NCBI GenBank assembly: GCA_049999765.1
Contig: JBNGIQ010006285.1
Span: 1 to 27,206 of the forward strand
DNA length: 27,206 bases
DNA from: Phaeoceros laevis
Taxonomy: Eukaryota > Anthocerotophyta > Anthocerotopsida > Notothyladales
Direction: 5' to 3'
In this document: positions 17,802-27,206 of the stretch, piece by piece
Position numbering within the stretch: position 1 is the first letter of the stretch
Layout: each line of letters starts with the position of its first letter
Program-made: the position numbers and the translations under genes
Notes under the pieces: model-generated
Databases searched by the model: none
The model's input: the letters and a program-made list of their open reading frames with translations, nothing else
Told to the model about the DNA's origin: nothing

Positions 17802-20800
17802 CTATCTGGTGAAGAGAAACTGTAGATCCTCGGGAGTGAGCTTTCCCAGCGCCTCAGTTGACCCGCCTACGGTTCTGTGGCACAGAAATAGCTGTTTAGC
17901 ACATGGCAACATCTATTGAAACTTAAATCTGAACAGGAGACCTGGGGCACACTTACCCTTCAAATACTAGCTGTTTCTTCTCCTGCAATTTCAGAATTCT
18001 TTCCTCGATTGTGTTCTCAATTACAAACCGTGTTACTCTACACAAAGGAACATTCTCATTTTAGGACATGTCGTAAGCAAGTAGCAAGTCATAATAAGCC
18101 TGTAAGGATATACTTTGGAGGCATACCTGATTGGTTTGTACTGTCCCAGGCGATGAATTCTGTCCTGAGCTTGCTGCTCAACAGCAGGATTCCACCATGG
18201 ATCCATCAAAAACACCTGCACCAAAGCAGTTGGAAGGTGTTATTCAAGGGACCAACAGTTACTAGCATCCAAGCCGTCTTGAAGCTAGTCCAACAAAATT
18301 GACTGAAAGGAGAGGTGACTAATCATACATGGGACGCAACGGTAAGATTAAGTGCTACGCCACCAGCCTTCAAGCTCATGAGGAAGACCTGTAGTAATCA
18401 AACGATATCAGCACAACATAGATAAGCAGATTTGACAAAACACTGCACTAAGATCAGTCATCCCTGCCTTGCATTCTGGGACAGTGGTAAATTTTTCAAT
18501 CATTTGGTCTCTTGCTGCCATGGTCATGCTCCCATCCAGCTTCACAAAGCTTATGCCACTCTGCATGAGGAAACGAGAGATTATTAGTCCAACATGTTGT
18601 TGTGCTGAATTTAATATATTATATTAAGCAAAGTGTTGTGTTAGCTCTGGGCCATCCGTTACCTTTTCAAACGTGTAACCAATAAGGTCCAACATGGAGG
18701 TGAATTGACTGAACACAATCGCTTTACCCGCTGTATCCTTCTCCAACATGACCATTATTTCCTCCCTCTGATATATTCAGCCGGATTGATTGCCATCAGG
18801 TCATATTGAACAACTTGATTGATATAAAACACCACCCGATAAAATGTTCAGTAGGGACAAACTTACAAGTGCTTCAATTTTTGTGCTGCTGCGAAACTTG
18901 CCCAGGTCTAATCGACTTAGAATGCTTTTCCGTTTGTAGACTGAGGTATTCACTACTGGGGTAGCAGTTTTTGTCTCGGAAAGGTCAATAGTCAGCGGCT
19001 TCGTGCATGTTGGACACTGGGTTGATCCACCAGCTGCATCCAGGTAGTCCTGAATACATACTCTGCAAAACCAGTGGTGGCATGCAGAACTCTGTCCCCA
19101 GAACAGTGCAGACACGGAATCAGCCTCTGTCATAATACATCCCTGACCAGAAGTAGACTCAAACTGGTACAACTACGTTCTTCTACAAAAGGTCTACAGC
19201 TTACCAGAGAATCTTCCGCAGGATCATGGCATATGCCACACTCTCCAGCACTTGACTCAGTGCCTGTTTGTGCCAGAGCAGAATTAAATGCACTGGCTTC
19301 TTTTCCTGGAACAGACGTTGCTGTTCCAGAGAACATCACCAAATAAGGATGGTTAACAGCCTGCTCGGACAAGACAGACCACAGGTCAAAACTACGTATC
19401 TCACTAGCTTGCTTAGGAAAGACGCAAAGTTGACCACATGCCTCATTGTGTACCTGACGTAGCCTGGTTAGAAGATCAAAAATATGAGCATAGTTGTTGA
19501 GCAATGTTCCTGCAGTTACATATCTGCAACAGAACAAGGTAGACAGTTGCCTGGATCAGGACAACGTTTGTTCAAAAGCTACACACAGCAAATTTGAAAC
19601 ATTGTAGCAAGGGCAGGGCAAGGACAGGAGTACAGACGAATCAAAATGTGCTTGGCTTTGAGTGTAGAGGGCTTGATAAAAGTCAGCTTCACCAGTATCA
19701 AAATCATCTTTTCGAAGATATAACTGCAACCACATCATGCCAACTCTATTAGTGCTCCTACTACCACAAAACAAAAACCTGCACCGTGAATCACAAACAC
19801 TGAAAGCAGACGTATCAAGCGCGAACACAGTCTTACTGCTCTGGGGGGCAGTGCTAGATCAGCTGCTCTCTCCTTCTTGGTCCGCCTAAGAAGAATACTG
19901 TTTAGCACCTTATGTTTGAGAAGCTGCATTGCCTTCCTTCCCCCATTTACATATCCCCATTTCTTTATAGGGTTTGATACAAACTGAGAGATGGCACAAA
20001 CATTACAGTAAGGACAACAGGTGGCAAGCGAACCCCTGTCACAGAACCTGACGGTCACAACTAACAGCATTCTCACTAGAAAAGCCTAAAAAAGCGGACC
20101 TTATTCCACCAACAGAAATGATTCATGGGCGAGTGCCCACAATCCTCACATTCACGATAGTCCGTCCCAAACCTGGTAAATAAGTGGGAGCCAAAAGTTT
20201 TGAGACATTTCTGAGATGCTGGGAAAACCATGACGGCTGGGGAATTGTAAACTTACTTGTAATCAAGAGTTTTACAATTGCATTTCTTGCAAAAGTAGTA
20301 GGAATATGGATATATTTGTAGAAACCGAACCTAAAAACAAAACAACCTCAGTGCTTACATAAAGAATTAAATGACAGCTCAGGTACTGATCAAGATACTG
20401 GGACAACACAAAGGAATCACAGAAACTCTTCAGTACAGGTCTCACCAATGAATACAGCTCCCCAACTCGGTTCTGTAAGGGAGTACCACTAAGGGCCCAT
20501 TTGTAGAATGACTCCAGTGCATACACAGCTTTTGCTGTATTGCATCTTCTGTCCTTGATAGAGTGTGCCTATCCAGCAAACGAGAGTTAGAATCAACTCA
20601 TGAGACATAGAGACTGTGGACTGAAAGCAAATGGGAGAGTCCCCAGCACCAAGGATATTATCACCTCGTCTAATACAATCCTTGCCCACTTGACTGAATG
20701 CAGCAGGGAGTTTGATGTCCAAGTCGCATTTGAGTTTTTGATTTGCTCCTCCAGCTCTACCACTGCTTCTGCTCCTTCCAGAGATTCTGCCAATTGTACC

Positions 20801-22144
20801 TTCGTTATCTTCCTTTTCTTGCTTGGGCCACCTGAGGTTTTCTCCTTGGAATCCTTTTTTTTCACATCTTCAGTCCCTGCTTCTGCCTCCCAGGAAGTGC
20901 TTGCACCCACTTTCTGCTTCTTGGACTGTTTAGCTTGCTTTTCAGTTTTTGCAGCGTGTGGACCACAGTGGTACCGGCAATGGATGGCCATCTTTTCAGG
21001 AGTCAGTTTTCTCTGACACCACTTACATGCAATCTTGGGAGGCATAAGTTTTCTGCGAAACTCAGATTCAACAATTTTGAAGGTCGTCAGCACCACATCA
21101 TACTCAGAGAGCATTGCCAGGTCTCCCCCTCGCTTAGCTCCATGATAGATCATTACTTTCACACTACCATCCGTGAACTTTTTAATCTCATTCTTCCACT
21201 GCATAACAGCGACTACGGGGCATATCACAAGGGTAGCCTTAACCTGTGGCAGTTTCTTTTCAGCAGTAGGCTCCTTGGGGGTATGGGAAGAACAACATGC
21301 CTTCACCCCGGCATCACTATCCACAATTTTGGACATTGGTGGTATCCCCGGGCTTGAAACAATCAATGATATAGCCTGGATAGTTTTGCCCATTCCCATC
21401 TCATCTGCAAGTATTCCGCCTTTGTATTCAGACTCCTCCTGCTTTAAACTCCACCCAAGCCACTCTAGCTGAAATGGGAGTAAAGGCATAACCAGTTTTG
21501 CGGAGGGTGCTCCAGTTGGTGCGGGACCCGTATTGCAAGCCAAACTCTCTAGATCAGCGTCTATGTCGGAATCCTCATCTCCCCAGGCTCCCCAGGGGCC
21601 CAAATTATCCTGCCATTTCCTCCAGTCCAGATCCACATTATCTCCAACCAAATCCTTTTTATACTTACGCCTCCTGTTTTTGGTTACAGGAATCCTTTCC
21701 GGTGGTGGTGGCCGCCTAAACCCCCTCGCGTTTGCTTCTTCCAACAATTCCATCTCTCCATCGGACAGGGACATGTAATCTTCAGATTCTGCCCTATCCT
21801 TCCCGCCTCTGCTACGCTTTCTAGATGTGCTAGGAACCTGTTTTTTCCGCCCCCGTTTTGGTTCAGGCAACTCGTACAGCTCCTCAGGTTCCTCATCAGA
21901 TACCGGAGTATCCGAACCGGACTCACTTTGCTCCCAGTCACTTCGGCTAGAATCAGAGTCATCGATACTGTCGTTATCATTCTCGTACCAGTCCTCTCTC
22001 GTGCGCTTTGTTCCACCTTACCACAAGCAACACACCTCAGAAGACACACAAACTACATACGGAAGACATACAGCAATTCCAGCTTGTTGAACACAAGGAG
22101 CAGCAGCTCACTCTACCGTGGGAAACTCTGACCGGTCGCCTCAT
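17802..22144 (-). CDS. RAD16-type SNF2 helicase with inserted RING finger
   Basis: Sixteen exons (22144-22117, 22016-20665, 20568-20446, 20330-20257, 20172-20100, 19983-19837, 19723-19638, 19523-19454, 19360-19205, 19091-18867, 18767-18663, 18560-18468, 18388-18329, 18215-18127, 18037-17957, 17874-17802) give 944 residues. An acidic N-terminus precedes [10 protein letters not shown], Walker A DEMGMGKT (about 214-221), [16 protein letters not shown], a Zn-binding [20 protein letters not shown] insert typical of Rad16, and DEAH (459-462, split by an intron). Then come [39 protein letters not shown], a RING (CGIC at 692-695 to CPTC at 729-732), [29 protein letters not shown] and motif [22 protein letters not shown]. 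Yeast Rad16 acts in global genome nucleotide excision repair. The intron after 18468 has a GC donor. The first exon is the least certain. Confidence 0.94.
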
Positions 22145-22600
22145 TCTGCCACCTCGCGTAACGTCCCGGATGCCGCACTTCGGTATGCTGCATGAACACT
22201 ATGCTGCATGAAAAATCTGCCTCTCGCGTAGGTCTTGGCTGTGTAACGAGTGCGATATGCTTTATACTCACTTTTGAGAAAACCTTCCCTTCCTTTCTCC
22301 GTCTACGGTAGTCGAAGCAACTAATGATCCGTAGAGTATTGCTTTTCGAATACTTTTCCCGCCCTCGGAGTGGGTCTGTAACTCTGTTGGCAGTGCTGCC
22401 CTCACGTCAAGAAAAACGATGAGTTCCCTGAATGAAGTTGTCGCTCTTATATAGATTCTAGGGTGCCTCAATCTCGGTGCGTGCCTCGATCTCGGTCCTT
22501 CCGCTGGTCCCGAGTCGTGGATTAGATTCAGAAACCGGGGCCTTGGTTTCAATCATCAAGCACCTTTTCGAGTGGATCTTCATACTCAAGGCGATCCCTT
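22145..22600. promoter_or_regulatory. Divergent region RAD16-type / CENP-C
   Basis: About 450 bases between the RAD16-type start and the open frame of CENP-C. It should hold both promoters and possibly undetected 5' exons of CENP-C. No conserved coding sequence was recognised. Confidence 0.45.
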
Positions 22601-24117
22601 TTGTTGCACATTCTTGTGAACCGGCTGGACTTCCAGAAGGGGAAGTTGATCTCACAAGTCGGAAGGGAAATGTTTGCGAACCACGCATACACTCTTCCTG
22701 GAGTAAAACAACCTCCAGTCTGGTTCGGAGCTGGCAGGAAAGATGTCCTTCAAGAGGTTGAAGAGTTTTTTGCATGTCAAAGGAGGTGGGAAGCCAATAC
22801 AACGGCCCGGCTAGCCCGGAAGAATACATTCTGCCAGCGCAGGTTGATTACGAGACGACAGAATCTCTCCGTGCTCTTCGAGATTGTCTTGGAGCCTTCG
22901 GATAATGTGGAATTTCGAGGTAGCTGGAAGCACGGGGCACCTCTGGAAGCAGAACTTCGGATGGAACAGGCTCCCTGCCCAGATGCGAGCCCTAATCCTG
23001 GCCAGAGGAAAGACTTCGATAGGGAGTCTGATGAGCCCTGTGGAGGTGGCAATTTGTCTACCGCGTCAGCTGCCAAGGAGGCGCCTGGTCTCTCAGGGCT
23101 AGATGAAACGAGTAGTGGCGACATTTCGGAGAAGACCACAGAGTTTCAAGTGTCTGAACAGGACCCTGTTCAACTGGTAGGCCTGCCTGGTTGTGCAACC
23201 TTTGTGAGCGCTGTTGGTTGTGAGCATGGACAGGCTTCAAGGACTGCGTTACTGCGTAGTACCACAGTATTTGAAGCGCGTCAAGAATGGGAGATTGCAA
23301 CTCCACGAGTCCTCTTCCCCGAGATGTCTGAGATGGAGAACAGCGGACTTCATGAGGCAGGCACACTACCTCCTTATCGAGCTCTGAATTGGCATGAATT
23401 TTAAGGCGCAAACTCATCCGCGGCTGAGTATGTACTTTTACTGTTAGGATGCAACATAACACGATTTATCCTGCACCCATGTTCAGGACAGGAGGAGCTC
23501 TATCTGTACATTTCCTTCAAATAAATCAACTATATCGACAGCTACAGTGCAGCAGAGTCATTCGGTCAGCTCGCAAGGAAGAGACAGAGGGTTGTGATCA
23601 GTATCTTCAACAGTCCTCAGAAACTGGACTATGGCTGATTTGCTGTTGCGTTTCTTGCTTTCGCAGGTTGTCTTAAAGAGAAAGCGACAGGAGAAAGTAA
23701 GTGGCAAAGGCAAGCGTCTGGCTACTCAGGATAGATCTTTGATAAGTTATCAGCAAAGAAGCCTTGCTGCAGGCGGTGTGCAGGTAAGTGCTGCTCCCAA
23801 TTGTGAAGATGGTAGAAGGCGGAGCACCAGGTTCAAGACCAGACCACTGGAGCACTGGAGGAACGAGAAGTTATTGTATGCCAACCTTGGTAGTGGTAAG
23901 GAGCTGGTCCTAATGGCCTTGTTGGCAACTTGTGTGAGCTTGAGGTGTTACAACTAACATATCTTGCACCTCTACTGTAGGGCTGCCAACAGTGATTGGC
24001 ATCAAATTTGCTTCTCCTCCATCATTGTGGGAAACGCGAGGAAAGCGTCAGAAATGGAATGTCGTCTCTTTTGTGTCCCCAAGCCATCAAGATTTGGTCA
24101 AGTTCGCTGCTCTGTGA
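22601..24117 (+). CDS. CENPC: Centromere protein C (CENP-C), plant type; 5' exons unresolved
   Basis: The 3' exons are clear: 23667-23895 and 23981-24117. They encode RQEKVSGKGKRLATQD, RSLAAGG, the CENP-C motif GRRRSTRFKTRPLEHW-RNEKLLY, then LPTVIGIKFASP and a terminal VSFVSPSHQDLVKFAAL. That is the plant CENP-C ending; animal CENP-C has a cupin domain there instead. The CENP-C motif contacts the CENP-A/CENH3 nucleosome at the kinetochore. Upstream, an open frame at 22601-23404, rich in Ser, Glu and Thr, probably supplies the fast-evolving middle. Phase-0 donors at 23177 (GTAGGC) or 23204 (GTGAGC) would join it to 23667. Its first Met is not fixed: an ATG lies at 22670, and a competing frame starts at 22774 (MSKEVGSQYNG). 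The motif has His where Tyr is usual (EHW for EYW). Confidence 0.82.
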
Positions 24118-24476
24118 CCTTGCAGACAGTCGTTAGGACTGAAAGCAACAGCGAATTCAAGTCACAAAAAAAAAAGGCAACAGCGACTTCGAAGTAGATA
24201 ATATATACATCTGTGAAGGGCAACTGCAGGATGGCTGCAGTCAAGTTCTACAAGGTCGTAGCGCTGGAACTACCAGAAATGGGTGACGCATACATCGTCC
24301 GCTCCCATGGAAGCAGAAACTTCGAACTTTGCCCCCGCCCTTGCCACAGTACGAAGTCCTCGAGGAGTTTTTGGACAGTCCCATTTTCGAGGGCTACCTT
24401 GAGTAACTACTGCCTAGTGCGTGACCAACATCAGGCAGGTGGTGGAACTGTTTCAGTTGGCAATTTCTCTTCTCAC
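24118..24476. other. Gap between CENP-C and DYW-PPR 3' ends, with an unexplained open segment
   Basis: The 359 bases should be two convergent 3' regions. An A-run lies near 24166-24175. A plus-strand frame at 24231 (MAAVKFYKVVALELPEMGD) and an overlapping one ending LEEFLDSPIFEGYLE-stop look protein-like but match nothing I recognise and do not join. They may be gene debris. Confidence 0.4.
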
Positions 24477-27206
24477 TCAATATCGACCCTTACAGCTACA
24501 GAACCCTGCCTCGAATCGATGCACACGGTGTGCGTCCCGTACAACGATGTCCCTCTTTTCAACCCTTGACATAATCTCGGTGGAAGAGTGGCAGTCCCTG
24601 CACATCCGCAGGTTTTTGGTTACCAGCAGAGGTGTGCCACCGGGAGTGTTCAAGAGACCAAACGCCAAGGCTAGCTTCTCGGCATGCCCACACAGTTGAT
24701 CTTCCTTCTCCTTCTCAGACACTGGCTTCAACACCAGCTTGGTGTGGGGTACATGCTTCCCTTCCTCCTTCAACCGTTCATTTGTGCTCCGAACCTTGCA
24801 TGAAAGGTCACCCCTTTCTTCCCCCACAACAAATGTATGCACCTGCTTGTTCACCTCAATGCCTGCCACTGCAGGTTTCTTGTTAGCTCCTGCCAACTTT
24901 CTCAACCTTTCGATTCTATCTACATCCACCCACCTATCTGCATCTGCGTACATATTGGCCATGAGCACGTATGCAGCGGCATGCTGAGGATCCAGCTCAA
25001 CAAGACTTTCAAAACACCGTGCTCCCCGCTCTATATCCCCATGACTTTTGCAGGCATTCAGCAATGACGTCAACCCAACAGCATCGCTTTCACACTTAGC
25101 TGATTTCAGCACCTTCTCCGCCTCACCTAACTGGCCTGCCCGCCCAAGAAGATCAACCATGCACACATTATGCTCAGTTGTCGGGTTGAGGCCATGCTGT
25201 TTCACCATGGCATCATAATACTGTCGACCCTTACTGACCAGCCCCGCATTACTGCATGCTACAAGAAGGCAAGTGAATGTGGCGTCATCAGGCTGAATAC
25301 CAGCCAGTATCATCTCTTCGAAACAGGCTGTAGCCTTGTGGCCTTCATTGTTTCTACCGTACCCATTTATCATGGCATTCCATGTTACCGCATCCCTTGT
25401 GGACAGATTGTCGAACACTTTCCTTGCATCTTCCAACTGGCCACACTTTGCATACATATTTACGAGACAAGTGCCTAGTACTACATCACCTTCGAGTAGT
25501 CCTCTTTCCACAATCCCTGAATGCAGCTGCCTGCCCTGCTGTAGAGCACCAGCACTTGTGCAAGCTTTGAGGAGGCAAACATACGTAACACTGCCTGCTA
25601 AAATCACGCCTTCCTTCTCCATGGTTGCATACAATGCGAGCGCCTCGGGAGCCAACCCGTGCTCAGCATACCCATTAATCATGACAGCCCATGTTACCTC
25701 ATCCCTTGTGGACAGACTATCGAACACTTTGCGTGCATCTTCCAACTGGCCACATTTTGCATACATATTTACGAGACAAGTGCCCAGTACTACGTCACCT
25801 TCAAGCAGTCCTCTTTCAACAATCCCTGAATGCAGTTGCCTGCCCTGCTGTAGAGCTCCAGCAATTGTACAAGCCTTCAAGAGGCACGTATATGTAACAC
25901 TGTTTGCTAAAAGCAGGCCTTCCTGTTCCATCCTTGCATACAATGTGAGCGCCTCAGCACCGAGCCCGTTCTCAGCATACACATTAATCATGGCATTCCA
26001 TGTTACTGCATTCCTTGTGGCCAGACTGTCGAATACTGTGCGTGCATCTTCCAACTGGCCACATTTTGCATACATATTTACGAGACAAGTGCCCAGGACT
26101 ACATCACCTTCAAGTAGCCCTCTTTCCACAATCCCTGAATGCAGCTGCCTGCCCTGCTGTAGAGCACCAGCACTTGTACAAGCTTTGAGGAGGCACACAT
26201 ATGTAAGACTGCCTTCCAAAATCACGCCTTCTTTCTCCATAATTGCATACAATGCAAGCGCCTGGGGAGCAAAGCCGTGCTCAACATACCCATTAATCAT
26301 GGCAGCCCATGTTACCGCATCCCTTGTGGCCAGATTGTCAAACACTTTGCGTGCATCTTCCAACTGGCCAAATTTTGCATACATATTTACGAGACAAGTA
26401 CCCAGGACTACATCACCTTCAAGTAGTCCTCTTTCCACAATCCCTAAATGCAGTTGCCTGCCCTGCTGTAGATCTCCAGCGATTGTACAAGCCTTCAGGA
26501 GGCAAACATACGTAACACTGTCTGCTAAAATCAGGCCCTCCTGTTCCATCCTTGCATACAATGTGAGCGCCATCGGACCGAGCCCGTGCTCAACATACCC
26601 ATTAATCATAGCATTCCATGTTACAGCATTCCTTGTGGACAGACTGTCGAACACTTTGCGTGCATCTTCCAACTGGCCACATTTTGCATACATATTTACG
26701 AGACAAGTGCCCAGTACTACGTCACCTTCAAGCAGTCCTCTTTCCACAATCCCTAAATGCAGTTGCCTGCCCTGCTGTAGAGCTCCAGCAATTGTACAAG
26801 CCTTCAGGAGGCACGTATACGTAACACTGTTTGCTAAAAGTAAGCCTTCCTGTTCCATGCTTGCATACAATGTGAGCGCCTGGGGACCGAGCCCGTGCTC
26901 AGCATACCCATTAATCATGGCATTCCATGTTACCGCATTCCTTGTGGCCAGACTGTCGAACACTTTGCGTGCATCTTCCAACTGGCCACATTTTGCATAC
27001 ATGTCGACAAGGCAGGTGCAAACAAAAGAGTCAGGCTGAATGCCACTCTCCAACACATCAGCGTGGACCTGCCTGCCAGATTGCACATCTTCCGCTCTTG
27101 CACAAGCTTGCAGGGCAGCGACAAAAATGTGATTACCCGGCTCCGAACCTGACCTGCGCATTTCATGGTACAGTTGAATGGCCTCAATAGGTTTCCCGTG
27201 TGCAGT
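24477..27206 (-). CDS. PLS-class PPR protein with E and variant DYW (DYW:KP-like) domains, 5' end off right edge
   Basis: At least 909 residues are open without an intron from the right edge to the TGA at 24477. PLS triplets repeat six times in the region 25394-27009 (MYAKCGQLEDARKVFD, VTWNAMINGYAEHG, CLLKACTIAGALQQGRQLH). A last diverged triplet follows, then E motifs (LLGRAGQLGEAEKVL, YVLMANMYADADRW), a PG-box region reading NKKPAVAGIEVNKQVHTF, and a DYW deaminase fold. The zinc and catalytic motifs are present (CGHAEKLALAFGLL, KNLRMCRDCH, RDIVVRDAHRVHRF). The protein ends FCSCKGRY, not DYW. Such proteins enter plastids or mitochondria and edit RNA. KPAVAG instead of PG-SW and a GR-type ending resemble the DYW:KP class associated with U-to-C editing. 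The N-terminal targeting peptide is outside the window. Confidence 0.95.
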   Translation of the reverse strand, partial: TAHGKPIEAIQLYHEMRRSGSEPGNHIFVAALQACARAEDVQSGRQVHADVLESGIQPDSFVCTCLVDMYAKCGQLEDARKVFDSLATRNAVTWNAMINGYAEHGLGPQALTLYASMEQEGLLLANSVTYTCLLKACTIAGALQQGRQLHLGIVERGLLEGDVVLGTCLVNMYAKCGQLEDARKVFDSLSTRNAVTWNAMINGYVEHGLGPMALTLYARMEQEGLILADSVTYVCLLKACTIAGDLQQGRQLHLGIVERGLLEGDVVLGTCLVNMYAKFGQLEDARKVFDNLATRDAVTWAAMINGYVEHGFAPQALALYAIMEKEGVILEGSLTYVCLLKACTSAGALQQGRQLHSGIVERGLLEGDVVLGTCLVNMYAKCGQLEDARTVFDSLATRNAVTWNAMINVYAENGLGAEALTLYARMEQEGLLLANSVTYTCLLKACTIAGALQQGRQLHSGIVERGLLEGDVVLGTCLVNMYAKCGQLEDARKVFDSLSTRDEVTWAVMINGYAEHGLAPEALALYATMEKEGVILAGSVTYVCLLKACTSAGALQQGRQLHSGIVERGLLEGDVVLGTCLVNMYAKCGQLEDARKVFDNLSTRDAVTWNAMINGYGRNNEGHKATACFEEMILAGIQPDDATFTCLLVACSNAGLVSKGRQYYDAMVKQHGLNPTTEHNVCMVDLLGRAGQLGEAEKVLKSAKCESDAVGLTSLLNACKSHGDIERGARCFESLVELDPQHAAAYVLMANMYADADRWVDVDRIERLRKLAGANKKPAVAGIEVNKQVHTFVVGEERGDLSCKVRSTNERLKEEGKHVPHTKLVLKPVSEKEKEDQLCGHAEKLALAFGLLNTPGGTPLLVTKNLRMCRDCHSSTEIMSRVEKRDIVVRDAHRVHRFEAGFCSCKGRY
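25394..27009 (-). repeat. In-gene tandem array, about five 309-bp PLS-triplet units
   Basis: The same sequence recurs at an exact 309-base (103-codon) period; for example the block TCGAACACTT or its close variants begins at 25411, 25720, 26029, 26338, 26647 and 26956. Units differ at scattered positions only. Nearly identical stretches such as GIVERGLLEGDVVLGTCLVN recur with no or one change. The period keeps the frame open on the antisense strand too, producing a long false frame there. Confidence 0.95.

Noticed and set aside
25394-27009. Repeat array as CRISPR or satellite DNA
   Set aside because: The 309-base units are in-frame coding triplets of a PPR protein, with no spacers.
25336-27039. 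567-codon open frame on the plus strand
   Set aside because: It is antisense to the PPR array. The exact 309-base period repeats the same stop-free antisense frame, so its length carries no independent evidence.

Overview
The window is nuclear DNA of a land plant. It holds thirteen well-supported or plausible protein genes, mostly split by short introns (about 70-150 bases), at balanced GC and high gene density. The content is plant-type: TRAPPC11, a CRR3-like thylakoid protein, cytosolic NDPK1, peroxisomal hydroxypyruvate reductase, an ABCG11-like half transporter, a TPR-SET methyltransferase, two PPR proteins and plant CENP-C. The last PPR protein ends in a variant DYW domain (KPAVAG in the PG box, terminal GRY). 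It resembles the DYW:KP class linked to U-to-C RNA editing, found in hornworts, some lycophytes and ferns. With the compact introns this suggests a hornwort (Anthoceros-like). That assignment is inference.

Layout. 1-382 (-): 5' end of TRAPPC11. 1024-1764 (+): CRR3-like protein. 2099-3004 (-): NDPK1. 3407-4912 (+): Bin3/MEPCE-type RNA cap methyltransferase, whose 5' end is an inverted copy of the TRAPPC11 5' end. 5315-6496 (+): HPR1, coding part intronless. 6700-9850 (-): ABCG half transporter, 11 exons. 10290-10975: a doubtful small gene whose intron would contain a palindrome-rich block. 11385-13762 (-): TPR-SET protein with a GC-AG intron. 14210-15484 (+): P-type PPR protein matching only the C-terminal half of the At5g02860 family, with a tandemly duplicated start region. 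16903-17713 (+): BCL7-like protein. 17802-22144 (-): RAD16-type SNF2/RING helicase, 16 exons. About 22600-24117 (+): CENP-C. 24477-27206 (-): DYW-type PPR protein carrying five near-identical 309-bp PLS triplets, running off the right edge.

The genes do not form a pathway. Four adjacent ones (TPR-SET, BCL7-like, RAD16, CENP-C) have chromatin roles, and two PPR genes concern organelle RNA, but co-regulation is not shown. The recurring theme is new gene ends and gene arrays: a captured TRAPPC11 leader on the Bin3 gene, a truncated PPR gene with a new duplicated targeting leader, and an expanded PLS array whose P motifs alternate between two residue codes. Exon boundaries were set by hand from splice consensus, reading-frame continuity and family conservation. 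No transcript evidence was available.
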